A stretch of DNA of 64,000 bases from Selenomonadales bacterium. Lineage in GTDB: Bacteria; Bacillota; Negativicutes; Sporomusales; UBA7701. The DNA is taken from positions 1 to 64,000 of the forward strand of contig JAHDOI010000057.1 of NCBI GenBank assembly GCA_018434945.1. Reading direction: 5' to 3'. Position 1 is the first letter of the stretch. Each line of letters opens with the position of its first letter. This document shows positions 16,543 to 24,492 of this stretch, piece after piece. A model generated the notes under the pieces. It was not told where the DNA came from and ran no database searches. It saw only the letters and a program-made list of their open reading frames with translations. The position numbers and the translations under genes are program-made.

Positions 16543-17211
16543 ATGAACGGCGAAGATAATACCCCCCGCGTACTGATCGTCGATGACGACGAAAACTACC
16601 TGGCCTCGGTCAGACGCGTGCTCCACGGACAATGTGAAATACTGACGACCAAGGATCCCCTTCAGGCGCTGAAAATCGTCGAACACCAGGGGCCTTTCGC
16701 TGTGATAATTTCCGATTACCGCATGCCGGTCATGAATGGCATCGAACTATTCTCGCGCATCCTAATGATCGACAAGAAAGTACAGCGCATCCTGCTCACC
16801 GGCTATCCCGAACTCCAGATGGCGATCGACGCCGTCAACCACGGCAAAATAACCGCCTTCCTGACCAAACCCACCCCTTCGGTTTCCTTGCGGTCGGTCG
16901 TCATGGAAGCGGCTCAGACCTATCGGGAAAGCCATGCCAACGGACAGGGGCAGGAAATCCCGGAAGCGCCGGACAAAGAACCGGCGGCCGGGCAAATCGA
17001 CGCCAAACTGTTCGCCCCCCTGACCGTGAAGGAAAAAGAGATCCTCGCCCTGGTGGCCAAGGGTTTCTCGAACGCCGAGATCTCCACGAACATGACCATT
17101 ACCGTCGGCACGGTTAAGACTCACATCAACAACCTGTTCTGGAAATTGGACGTCAACAGCCGCACGAAAATGATCGCCAAAGCGATCGAGCTAGGCCTGA
17201 TAAAGACCTGA
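16543..17211 (+). CDS. Response regulator, REC plus LuxR-type HTH
   Basis: A 222-residue transcriptional regulator. The receiver domain spans residues 1-125, with VLIVDDDENY near the N-terminus, phospho-acceptor Asp in VIISDYRMPVMNG near residue 54 and LTKPTP near 105. A linker rich in Gln, Glu and Pro (about 128-155) leads to a LuxR/FixJ-type helix-turn-helix, LTVKEKEILALVAKGFSNAE followed by TVGTVKTHINNLFWKL. ATG at 16543 follows GAAGGTG. No cognate kinase is adjacent on this strand; the dCache kinase at 9008 already has a partner. It faces the cheW operon divergently across about 250 bases. Confidence 0.87.
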   Translation: MNGEDNTPRVLIVDDDENYLASVRRVLHGQCEILTTKDPLQALKIVEHQGPFAVIISDYRMPVMNGIELFSRILMIDKKVQRILLTGYPELQMAIDAVNHGKITAFLTKPTPSVSLRSVVMEAAQTYRESHANGQGQEIPEAPDKEPAAGQIDAKLFAPLTVKEKEILALVAKGFSNAEISTNMTITVGTVKTHINNLFWKLDVNSRTKMIAKAIELGLIKT

Positions 17212-17218
17212 CAAAAGA

Positions 17219-17248
17219 TGAAGGCACCTGCTTAGCAGGTGCCTTCAG
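17219..17248. repeat. 30-bp palindromic hairpin, copy 1
   Basis: A 30-base sequence able to fold as a near-perfect hairpin (AGGCACCTGC / GCAGGTGCCT arms). It starts eight bases after the response regulator stop and is repeated identically at 17386-17415. No T-run follows, but position suggests a terminator-like role. Confidence 0.85.
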
Positions 17249-17385
17249 ACTGTCGATAAAGGCCCATCTGCGGCGTTGCTCCTCAGAGCGCTTGCTTGCG
17301 TACGTCCCAAGTACGCGGCGCGGCGCGCTCTTCCGGTGCGCCTTGCATCTGGACCTTTCTCACCAGTCTTACTTTGTCAACAACC
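17249..17385. repeat. 137-base imperfect palindromic element between two identical hairpins
   Basis: The sequence between the repeated hairpins is itself a long imperfect palindrome: AAAGGCCCATCTGC near 17259 matches, inverted, GCATCTGGACCTTT ending at 17358, with a GCGTAC / GTACGC core near 17299-17315. It contains no open frame of note. The layout resembles a non-autonomous, REP- or MITE-like intergenic element. No second copy was found in the window. Confidence 0.6.
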
Positions 17386-17415
17386 TGAAGGCACCTGCTT
17401 AGCAGGTGCCTTCAG
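17386..17415. repeat. 30-bp palindromic hairpin, copy 2
   Basis: Exact copy of 17219-17248. It is followed by a short T-rich stretch and lies 17 bases from the stop codon of the convergent B3/4-domain gene, for which it could terminate transcription. Confidence 0.85.
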
Positions 17416-17432
17416 GTTTATACTCCGGGCCA

Positions 17433-18098
17433 CTAGCTTATAATCCCGCGGTACCCGGGTTTCGCCGCCGGAGCCAGCAGGCTGACGTTGGCGAAAATAT
17501 CGTCAAGATGACGTTCGACCAGCATCAGGTCCACCCCCGGCGGAGCGTAGACGACGAACAGCGCCCGGGTGGTGGCGGCCGTTATCCGTGTCCGGCTGTC
17601 AGGCCCGCACAACACGCAGGAAAAAATGCCGGCTCTATCCCGCATCAGCATATCGTCCGCCTTGGTAACCTGCTCCCTGCCGCCGATGCCGATATAACCC
17701 TCCCCATCCGCGGCCACATCCAGTATCAGCGGCGCCTCGACTATATCCCGGTCGTGGCCCGCCGTCAGCAGACCGTTCTTTACCTCGGCCATGAACATCG
17801 CTTCGACGAGCGCCGCCGTGCGGGGGAAGGGTTTGCCCTTCAACGCGACAGACTCCATCTGCAGCAGAACAGGGTAAGTCTTGCCGAACCGCTTGTAATA
17901 CTCCCGGTAAGCGGCAACAGCCCCGCAGGACAGCAGCTCCTCACGCGTCCGGTATTGCGCCCGCAGCATCTCCGCAAGCTCGACTTTCCTCGCCTCCAGC
18001 CGCTCGTCGAATGCGGGGTTTACGACGCCATCGACCGTCATCAGGCCGACACATGCGCCAGGATAGGCATTTCGCCACTCTCTTGTAACTTGCAGCAT
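17433..18098 (-). CDS. B3/4 (tRNA-binding-like) domain protein
   Basis: A 221-residue protein with the B3/B4 domain known from the phenylalanyl-tRNA synthetase beta subunit and from stand-alone proteins (COG3382). Recognisable are YPGACVGLMTVDGVVN near residues 12-27, KRFGKTYPVLLQMESVALKG near 69-88 and the GREQVTKADDMLM segment near 144. Stand-alone members may act on amino acids or mischarged tRNA, but function is not settled. The start at 18098 places VTREW near the N-terminus and has a GGAGTGAGG ribosome site. It lies 21 bases downstream of the flavodoxin-like gene, so the two are probably one operon next to the divergent MocR regulator. Confidence 0.8.
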   Translation of the reverse strand: MLQVTREWRNAYPGACVGLMTVDGVVNPAFDERLEARKVELAEMLRAQYRTREELLSCGAVAAYREYYKRFGKTYPVLLQMESVALKGKPFPRTAALVEAMFMAEVKNGLLTAGHDRDIVEAPLILDVAADGEGYIGIGGREQVTKADDMLMRDRAGIFSCVLCGPDSRTRITAATTRALFVVYAPPGVDLMLVERHLDDIFANVSLLAPAAKPGYRGIIS

Positions 18099-18119
18099 AT
18101 CCTCACTCCGTTCCCTTCG

Positions 18120-18698
18120 TTAAATCGCTTTCACCGTGCCACGGCCGGACGCAAGCTCCTGGCCGAGCTTCGCCGCAACTAGCAGCGCGTCCTCCCGCTC
18201 CAGCACCTGCCCTTTGCGCGCCATCCCGCCGACGACCACCGTCCCGGCAAGTTCCATCTCCAGATACCTGAGCGACCGGACGAAAAAATCCACTACCGGC
18301 GAGGCTGTGGCCTGGTCGTCCTCCTCATACGGAACGACGACTGCAGCCTTTTTGCCGCGCACACCGCCGCGGTTACGGTCGCAGTTATAATAAACGAGCC
18401 GGTCCACGAACCCCTTCATAAGCGCCGTAGGAGCGTACCAGTACACAGGCGTACCCAGCACCAGCGCATCGGCGTCGTTAATCGCCCGGTACAACGCATT
18501 CATATCGTCATTTTTCGTGCACTCGCGGCCCTGCCAGCAGGCGTGGCAGCCGTCGCACTCCTTCACCGTGAGACCGCCGAGGTAAACGGTTTCCGCGTTG
18601 GCGCCGGCCTCCCGTGCTCCGGCCAGAACGCGCTCGACGAGAATATCGGTGTTCCCGCCGCGCCGCGGGCTGCCCACGATACCTAATATCCTTATCAT
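18120..18698 (-). CDS. NAD(P)H-dependent flavodoxin-like reductase with iron-sulfur motif
   Basis: A 192-residue flavodoxin-fold protein of the NADPH-dependent FMN reductase / iron-sulfur flavoprotein type. It has the FMN phosphate loop GSPRRGGNTDIL at residues 9-20, the cysteine cluster CDGCHACWQGREC near 48-60, and LGTPVYWYAPTALMKGFVDR near 83-102. The spacing of the cysteines (Cx2Cx2Cx5C) is that of 4Fe-4S archaeal-type flavoproteins. ATG at 18698 is chosen because AAGGAG lies nine bases upstream. It is transcribed away from mocR and precedes the B3/4 gene. A redox role is likely; the substrate is unknown. Confidence 0.85.
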   Translation of the reverse strand: MIRILGIVGSPRRGGNTDILVERVLAGAREAGANAETVYLGGLTVKECDGCHACWQGRECTKNDDMNALYRAINDADALVLGTPVYWYAPTALMKGFVDRLVYYNCDRNRGGVRGKKAAVVVPYEEDDQATASPVVDFFVRSLRYLEMELAGTVVVGGMARKGQVLEREDALLVAAKLGQELASGRGTVKAI

Positions 18699-18762
18699 AA
18701 TGAGATTCTCCTTTACGATTATCCCCTCACATAATAAAATAACACCAGGAATTGGATATGTG

Positions 18763-18800
18763 TAGTGCCAATTTTCCGCAAAATCAATAGTACCAATTTT
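18763..18800. promoter_or_regulatory. Direct-repeat operator candidate for MocR
   Basis: Two near-identical 13-mers, TAGTGCCAATTTT (18763-18775) and TAGTACCAATTTT (18788-18800), repeat with a 25-base period just upstream of mocR and between it and the divergent reductase gene. MocR-type regulators such as GabR bind direct repeats in their own promoter regions. Confidence 0.55.
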
Positions 18801-18815
18801 TGCGAGGTGACGGCG

Positions 18816-20222
18816 ATGTATACACTGGCGCTCGACCGCACGGCCAAACTCCCCCTCATCAGGCAGCTCTACGGCGAAATACGGCAAAGGATCCTCGACG
18901 GCCGCCTGAAGGAGTACGAAAACTTGCCCGCGACCAGGAAGCTTGCCGCCCACTACCGCATCTCGCGCAACGTCGTCATGGAAGCTTACGAACTGCTCCG
19001 CACCGAAGGCTTCATCGAAAGCCGCCAGGGCGCCTTCACTTTCGTGGCCCAGGGCGCCCGCCTCAGCCGCCCGCCGCTGCCGCAGCCGACCGCTCTTCCC
19101 GACCTCGGGCCATCCGCCGACATTATTGATTTCCGTCACGGCCTGCCGGCCCTCGACCTCTTCCCCCGCGCCGCCTGGCAGCGAACCGTCGCCAGGACGA
19201 TGGCGTCGGTCCCCGATCGCACGCTGGGTTACGGCGATGTGGCCGGCTGCCTGGAACTCCGCGCGGCGCTGGTCGCCTACCTTGCCAAAACCAGAGGCGT
19301 CACCTGCTCGCCGGAGCAAATCGTCGTCACCGCTGGCGCCACGCCGGCCCTCGCTTTGATAGCCAAACTGCTGCTGACCGGCAACAAGAAGGTCATCATC
19401 GGCGACCCTGTCAACCAGGATATTTACAGATACCTGGCAACCCTCGGCTGCGAACTCGACCCCGTCCCCCTCGACGATCACGGCCTGCAAACAACGCTGC
19501 TCCCCGGTTGCACTTCCAAGCCGCCCGCCTTCACCCTCGTCACACCGTCGCACCAGTTCCCCACCGGCGGCCTCTTACCCATCCAGCGACGCATCCAGCT
19601 CATAAACTTCGCCCGGTCGACCGGCTCCTATATCGTCGAGGACGACTATGAGAACGAATACGCCTATGAAGGGAACCCTGTCAGCTCCCTTCAGGGGCTT
19701 GCCCCCGAAAAGGTCGCCTACATCGGCACATTCAGCAAAACGCTCGCCCCCTTCCTGCGCCTGGGCTACGTCGTACTCCCTCCCGTGCTGCTTGCCGCTT
19801 TCCACGCTCAAGGCTGGTTCGCCACCCATCAGCCATCGTCCGTCTGTCAGCTCGCCCTGGCTTCCTTCATCGCCACCGGCCAGCTAAAACGCCACATCGC
19901 CAGGATGGTCAAAGCCTATCAGTCCAGGCGCGCCGTCGTCGTCCGCGAGCTTGGCCGCCGCTTCGGCGACAACTGCCGGATAATGAGCGGGCCGGCCGGC
20001 CTGCACCTCACCGCCGCTTTCGCCGGTGCCGAATTCACGCCAGCCGTGCTTGGCCACATCGAGCGCCATGGGGTCCGCGTCTATCCGGTCAGGGAGCACG
20101 TCGTCGCCAGAGACGCCGGCGGCTTCGCCGATCAGCTCATCCTCGGCCACGCCAGCCTGTGCGAAGAGAAAATAGTCACCGGTATAGCCAGGCTAAGCCA
20201 GGCTCTCGCCACCCTTCCCTGA
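18816..20222 (+). CDS. MocR-family (GntR HTH plus aminotransferase) regulator
   Basis: A 468-residue MocR/PdxR-type transcription factor. The N-terminal winged helix (residues 1-75) is of GntR type (LIRQLYGEIRQRILDGRL, LPATRKLAAHYRISRNVVMEAY). A linker leads to a fold-type I aminotransferase domain (about 100-465) with GYGDVAGCLELR, TPSHQFPTGG and the PLP-lysine motif TFSKTLAPFLRLGY near residue 312. Such proteins bind PLP and usually control a divergent neighbouring operon. Here that is the flavodoxin-B3/4 pair. ATG at 18816 follows GCGAGGTGA. A direct-repeat operator candidate lies just upstream. Confidence 0.9.
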   Translation: MYTLALDRTAKLPLIRQLYGEIRQRILDGRLKEYENLPATRKLAAHYRISRNVVMEAYELLRTEGFIESRQGAFTFVAQGARLSRPPLPQPTALPDLGPSADIIDFRHGLPALDLFPRAAWQRTVARTMASVPDRTLGYGDVAGCLELRAALVAYLAKTRGVTCSPEQIVVTAGATPALALIAKLLLTGNKKVIIGDPVNQDIYRYLATLGCELDPVPLDDHGLQTTLLPGCTSKPPAFTLVTPSHQFPTGGLLPIQRRIQLINFARSTGSYIVEDDYENEYAYEGNPVSSLQGLAPEKVAYIGTFSKTLAPFLRLGYVVLPPVLLAAFHAQGWFATHQPSSVCQLALASFIATGQLKRHIARMVKAYQSRRAVVVRELGRRFGDNCRIMSGPAGLHLTAAFAGAEFTPAVLGHIERHGVRVYPVREHVVARDAGGFADQLILGHASLCEEKIVTGIARLSQALATLP

Positions 20223-20227
20223 CGCGC

Positions 20228-20268
20228 AAAAAAACGGCAGACCGCTTCGGCGGCTCTGCCGTTTTTTT
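20228..20268. terminator. Bidirectional terminator between mocR and tctA
   Basis: An AAAAAAACGGCAG / CTGCCGTTTTTTT stem with an inner GC-rich hairpin; the flanking A- and T-runs allow use from both convergent genes. Confidence 0.9.
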
Positions 20269-20291
20269 ATTTCCTCACTTCCCAAGGCGAC

Positions 20292-21800
20292 CTACCCGGC
20301 CGCGCTCTTTTTCCCGAGGCGTCGCCGCATCAGCGAGACGATCGGCGGCAGCATTATCATCAGCGCGACGACCCCGAGAAGCGTGGCCGAAATGGGCCTG
20401 GTAAGGAATACGGAAAAATCGCCGTTGGAAATCAGCAGCGCCTGACTGAGCGACTTTTCCAGAATACCGCCGAGGACGAACGCCAGCAGCAGCGGTCCTA
20501 GCTCGAAATCCAGCTTGCGGAGAATATAGCCCATAACGCCGAAGATCAGCATCATCGCCACGTCGGTGACGTTGTTCTTGATACTGTAGACCCCGACCGA
20601 ACAGATCAGCACAACCGTCGGCGCCAGTATAGCGTATGGTATCCTCAGCATCTGAACCCACAGGCCGACCATCGGCAGATTTAGCACAAGCAGGATGACG
20701 TTGCCGATATACATCGAGGCGATGACGCCCCAGAAAACGTCGGGATGGTCTTGGATCAGGAAGGGTCCCGGCTGGACGCCCTGGATTAGCAGAGCGGCAT
20801 AGATCATCGCGATCGCCGGGTTGCCGGGTATGCCCAGGGTCAGCATAGGGATGAAGGACGCGCTTGCGGCCGCATTGTTAGCCGACTCCGGTCCCGCGAC
20901 CCCCTCGATGACCCCCTGCCCGAAATTCTCCGGCTCGCTCGAAGCCTTTTTCTCAACCGCGTACGCCACCAGCGAAGCGATGACCGCCCCGCCGCCAGGC
21001 AGCAGGCCGACGAAAAACCCCACCAGCGAGCCGCGCAGCACGGCCCATTTCGACCGCGCCCAGTCGGCCAGCGTCGGCCAGAGGTTTGTGATCTTCGTCG
21101 TCACGAGTTCGTTCTTGATCTTCTCCTCGAGGTTAAGGAAAATCTCGCCGATGCCGAACACGCCCATCGCCAGTGTAAGAAAATCCAGCCCGTCCATCAA
21201 GATCATCGTGCCGAAGGTATAGCGCTCCTTGCCGCTGATCGGGTCTAGGCCCACGGTCGCGAGCAGCAGGCCGAAAACGACCATCAGCACCCCCTTGATG
21301 ATCGAGCGGCCGGACAAATAAGCCGCCAGCATCAACCCGAGGACGGTGAGGGAAAAATACTCGGCGGGGCCGAAGTTCAGGGCGAACCTTGCCAATGGCG
21401 GCGCGATGAACGACAGGCCGATGATGCCGACCGTCCCGGCGAAGAACGAGCCGACGGCCGCCATGCCAAGCGCGGCTCCGGCCCGGCCCTTCTTGGCCAT
21501 CTGATAACCGTCGATGCACGTCACCACCGACGCCGCTTCGCCCGGCATGTTCAAGAGGATCGAGGTCGTCGAGCCGCCGTACATTGCACCGTAATAGATA
21601 CCCGCCATCATGATTATCGAAGTGAGCGGCGATCCCAGCGCGTAACTAAGCGGCAGCAGCAGCGAAATCGTGGCCGCCGGCCCCAGTCCGGGCAGCACGC
21701 CAACGGCCGTGCCCAGTACCGCCCCCAGGAAACCGAACATCAGGTTCTCCGGCGTCACCGCGAGAGCGAAGCCTTGCATAAGAGACTGTATCTCGGTCAT
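20292..21800 (-). CDS. tctA: TTT transporter large membrane subunit TctA (second copy)
   Basis: A 502-residue TctA-family membrane protein, paralogue of the one at 4111. It has GVLPGLGPAATISLLLPLSY near residues 37-56, YYGAMYGGSTTSILLNMPGE near 68-87 and the second-repeat motif GLLPGGGAVIASLVAY near 262-277. It is the last gene of a six-gene minus-strand operon (uronate-isomerase-like, tctC, M24-like, Gfo/Idh, tctB, tctA). ATG at 21800 follows GGAGGG. The ligand is probably a sugar acid or its derivative, judged only from the enzymes in the operon. Confidence 0.92.
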   Translation of the reverse strand: MTEIQSLMQGFALAVTPENLMFGFLGAVLGTAVGVLPGLGPAATISLLLPLSYALGSPLTSIIMMAGIYYGAMYGGSTTSILLNMPGEAASVVTCIDGYQMAKKGRAGAALGMAAVGSFFAGTVGIIGLSFIAPPLARFALNFGPAEYFSLTVLGLMLAAYLSGRSIIKGVLMVVFGLLLATVGLDPISGKERYTFGTMILMDGLDFLTLAMGVFGIGEIFLNLEEKIKNELVTTKITNLWPTLADWARSKWAVLRGSLVGFFVGLLPGGGAVIASLVAYAVEKKASSEPENFGQGVIEGVAGPESANNAAASASFIPMLTLGIPGNPAIAMIYAALLIQGVQPGPFLIQDHPDVFWGVIASMYIGNVILLVLNLPMVGLWVQMLRIPYAILAPTVVLICSVGVYSIKNNVTDVAMMLIFGVMGYILRKLDFELGPLLLAFVLGGILEKSLSQALLISNGDFSVFLTRPISATLLGVVALMIMLPPIVSLMRRRLGKKSAAG

Positions 21801-21812
21801 CGTCCGCCCTCC

Positions 21813-22259
21813 TCAGATCAGCAGTCCGCGCGGCAGCGACAGATGCAGCAGGACGGCAAAAACAACGTAGACCGCGACCGTGCCGATAACCGCCACCAGG
21901 CCCACTTTCGGCCACCGCTCCTGTTCGACGCCTCTCAGCCAGGCGCCGAACAGGAAGAATGTAGCCGTCGCGAAGCCCAGGAAGTCAAGTGCCTGCGTAT
22001 AAAGCAGAATGATAACCGCCGCGATAGCGGGACGCCGGAAACGGCCGGCCGCCATCGGCGGCTGGGCTGCAGCGTCCGCTTCGCGGTTGCTTGCATAGTA
22101 AACGACGGCTACGACGGCCAGCAGCACCGCCAGCCAAAAGGGGAAGAACCCCGGCCCCGGAGCGTCGAAACTGCCGAAGCCGATATCGACCGCTTTAGCG
22201 GCTGCGCCCGCAGCGATAACAAAGAAGGCCAGGGCCGCTCTTCGCTGCCACTTTTTCAT
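21813..22259 (-). CDS. tctB: TTT transporter small membrane subunit TctB (second copy)
   Basis: A 148-residue TctB-family membrane protein with four predicted helices (about residues 8-25, 38-56, 75-105 and 118-142) and the PGPGFFPFWLAVLL segment characteristic of TctB near 33-46. It is separated from tctA by 12 bases and from the Gfo/Idh dehydrogenase gene by 18. In this operon the receptor gene tctC is not adjacent but three genes upstream, unlike the compact tctCBA at 2580-5628. Confidence 0.85.
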   Translation of the reverse strand: MKKWQRRAALAFFVIAAGAAAKAVDIGFGSFDAPGPGFFPFWLAVLLAVVAVVYYASNREADAAAQPPMAAGRFRRPAIAAVIILLYTQALDFLGFATATFFLFGAWLRGVEQERWPKVGLVAVIGTVAVYVVFAVLLHLSLPRGLLI

Positions 22260-22277
22260 ATTGCCTCCCGATAATCC

Positions 22278-23303
22278 TTATGTCAGCGTTATTTTCCGCC
22301 CCTCGCGGGATGATTCGTATATGCCCAGCACGATCTGCAGCGACTTGATGCCCTCTTCGCCCGTCACCAGCGGATCGCGGCCCTGCCCGATAGCTGTGAT
22401 GATATCCTCCATCTGGGCGCGGTGATTGACGTCGGAGATGGCCGGCGAATTTGTCGCCCCGTAGGACACCTTCACGGCATCCAGGTAGTCTTCCGCCCGG
22501 CAGCCCTCGACCTGCCACTCGGTCACCAGGCCGCCCGTTATGGTTAAAGAGCCCTTAGTGCCGTGGATCTCTATCCTTTCCTTGTAGCCGGGGGTAACGG
22601 CTGTCGTCCCTTCGATCACCCCCAGGGCGCCGCAGGAGAATTCCACCGCCGCGACCCCCAGATCCTCGGTCTCGATCCTGTGGATGGACGTGCGGGTCAT
22701 CCCGGCCACACTCTTCACTCCGCCCATGAACCACTGCAGCAGATCGATGGTATGGATGGCCTGATTTATCAGCGCCCCGCCGCCCTCCACGCTCCACGTG
22801 CCGCGCCAGGCGTTGCTGGCGTAATACTGGGGCGTGCGGTACCACTTCACATACGCGTCGCCGAGAATGAGGTCGCCCAACAGTCCGGCGTCGAGCGCCG
22901 CTTTCACCCGTTGGGCCGCGGGCGTGAAGCGGTTCTGGAAAATCACCGCCAGGGTGAGCTTCGCCGCCCGGTATGCCTCGATAAGTTTGCGGGCCTTGGC
23001 CACACTGATATCCATCGGTTTTTCAAGGATCAGGTGCTTGCCGGCAGCGGCGGCCTGGAGGCCGAAATCCACATGCATGCCAGGCGGCAGGCAGATGCTG
23101 ACGACATCCGTCTCCTTGTCCGCCAGCGCCTCCTCGTACGATTTGAACGCCTTAAGTCCGTACTTGGCGGCGAACTCGGCCGTTGACGCCGGGTTGCGCC
23201 CGTAGACTCCGGAAATGCGCGCCGCCGGTATCGCCTGCAGGGCGGTGACATGCGTGTTGGCCACCATACCGGGGCCGACTATTGCCACACCTAAAGGTGC
23301 CAT
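22278..23303 (-). CDS. Gfo/Idh/MocA-family NAD(P)-dependent dehydrogenase
   Basis: A 341-residue oxidoreductase. The N-terminal Rossmann domain has VAIVGPGMVANTHVTALQAI (residues 7-26), followed by DVVSICLPPGMH and the family hallmark EKPMDISVAKAR near residue 94, with the catalytic-site Lys. The C-terminal domain has GGGALINQAIHTIDLLQW near 174-191, including the conserved His/Asp region. Such enzymes oxidise or reduce hydroxyl groups of sugars, inositols and sugar acids. The operon context (uronate-isomerase-like protein and TTT transporter) supports a sugar acid substrate; the precise one cannot be told. Confidence 0.88.
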   Translation of the reverse strand: MAPLGVAIVGPGMVANTHVTALQAIPAARISGVYGRNPASTAEFAAKYGLKAFKSYEEALADKETDVVSICLPPGMHVDFGLQAAAAGKHLILEKPMDISVAKARKLIEAYRAAKLTLAVIFQNRFTPAAQRVKAALDAGLLGDLILGDAYVKWYRTPQYYASNAWRGTWSVEGGGALINQAIHTIDLLQWFMGGVKSVAGMTRTSIHRIETEDLGVAAVEFSCGALGVIEGTTAVTPGYKERIEIHGTKGSLTITGGLVTEWQVEGCRAEDYLDAVKVSYGATNSPAISDVNHRAQMEDIITAIGQGRDPLVTGEEGIKSLQIVLGIYESSREGRKITLT

Positions 23304-23314
23304 CGTCTCTCCTC

Positions 23315-24424
23315 CTAATCAATGACAAGCATGCCGGGTCTGACAAAATCCACCCCGCCCACCGTCGACTTTATGCGGGGATAGATCACCGGCCTGGTGA
23401 TCATCAGCGGGCCGCCCGCTGTCGCGATGAACCCGTCCTCGGTCTTCGTGCCGGTGATAGACGGGTTCCAGCAGAAAGCCTGGTTCTCGGCTACGATCTC
23501 CGTCGTCTGGGCGGTCACTTTGTAGTCGCGTCCGTAATAGCCCATCGAGCCGCCCTGGTGATGGAGCCGCCACTCGTCCGCGACGCCGAACTCCCGGTAG
23601 GCGGCCAGCGCGGCGTTGAACGCGTCGACCGCCGGGGCGCCCGGTTTCGTCGCCGCGATCATGCGGCACTCCACCTCGTTGTTGTCGAGGAACTGCTGCG
23701 CCAGCTTCGCGTCCGGCCTGCCGAAGTGGAGCATGCGGGTGACAGTGGTTATCAGCCCTTTATAGCGGGCGTTGATGCACACCATAACATAACGTTTGAC
23801 CATTTTGTCGGTCGCGAGGGGGTGGCGGTACTGATAAATACGCTCATCAGAGGCGACCATGATCGCCGTCGGATCAATGAGTTCCTTCCAGAGATCGGGG
23901 CCGACGCGGCCGGCGATTTCGCACTCCTTGTCTCCCGGCCGGATGCCGAGCATCACTTTCTCGATCACCGCCGACAGCTTCTCGCCCAGAAACATGTAGC
24001 GTTCGATCTCGCTTTCGGTCAGCGAATAGCGGAGTTTTTTGAGCTCGCCGTCGGCGTTCGTGCAGGACGCGAAACCAGTATCGGCGGCCACGGAGCCCAA
24101 ATCGCCCACGACCTTGCCAACAAGCTCGGCCTCCTTGTCCTCGTGCCACCCATGTTCGAGCAGTTTGAAGCCCAGATCGGCAAGACCCTCCTCGTCCATC
24201 ATCCGCGCCGCCTCTATCTTGTTGGCGATACAGTAGCGGGCGTCTTTGGTGACGAGCAGCGAGGTCACCCCCATCTCGGTGGCTATCCCGACCATGTTGC
24301 GTCCGCCGGCAGTAAACCAGGAGAAATTGGGCTGTTTTTTCAGCAGGACGGCGCTGTAACCTTTCGCCGCCATCAGGGCGGCCAACCGCTGATGTTTGAT
24401 ATTGATTTCGTCGATCCTGTTCAT
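23315..24424 (-). CDS. Degenerate M24 (aminopeptidase P/creatinase-fold) protein
   Basis: A 369-residue protein with creatinase-type N-terminal and pita-bread C-terminal domains of family M24. Compared with PepP, the usual metal ligands are mostly lost: the two Asp of the DxG...D motif fall on Cys and Thr in VCINARYKGLITTVTR (near 210-225), and the EPG glutamate falls on Asn in CWNPSITG (near 317). A His-rich HHQGGSMGYYG and the final Glu in KTEDGF remain. It is therefore unlikely to be a normal metallopeptidase and may be a lyase, hydrolase or binding protein of the pathway. ATG at 24424 follows GGACAGGAG. A terminator-like hairpin lies just upstream. Confidence 0.75.
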   Translation of the reverse strand: MNRIDEINIKHQRLAALMAAKGYSAVLLKKQPNFSWFTAGGRNMVGIATEMGVTSLLVTKDARYCIANKIEAARMMDEEGLADLGFKLLEHGWHEDKEAELVGKVVGDLGSVAADTGFASCTNADGELKKLRYSLTESEIERYMFLGEKLSAVIEKVMLGIRPGDKECEIAGRVGPDLWKELIDPTAIMVASDERIYQYRHPLATDKMVKRYVMVCINARYKGLITTVTRMLHFGRPDAKLAQQFLDNNEVECRMIAATKPGAPAVDAFNAALAAYREFGVADEWRLHHQGGSMGYYGRDYKVTAQTTEIVAENQAFCWNPSITGTKTEDGFIATAGGPLMITRPVIYPRIKSTVGGVDFVRPGMLVID

Positions 24425-24440
24425 AATCTCCTGTCCCTTC

Positions 24441-24466
24441 AAAAAATTAGGGACCCGAAGGCCCCT
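24441..24466 (-). terminator. Intrinsic terminator/attenuator after tctC within the operon
   Basis: On the minus strand AGGGGCC-TTCG-GGTCCCT (a UUCG tetraloop hairpin) is followed by AATTTTTTG. It lies between tctC and the M24-like gene of the same operon, so partial termination would give more receptor than downstream proteins. Confidence 0.75.
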
Positions 24467-24492
24467 TTATCGCAATACACAGCCGGGACGAC

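Noticed and set aside
18699-19553. N-terminal extension of the flavodoxin-like gene through mocR
   Set aside because: The extension is antisense to mocR; a good ribosome site and the FMN loop place the start at 18698.
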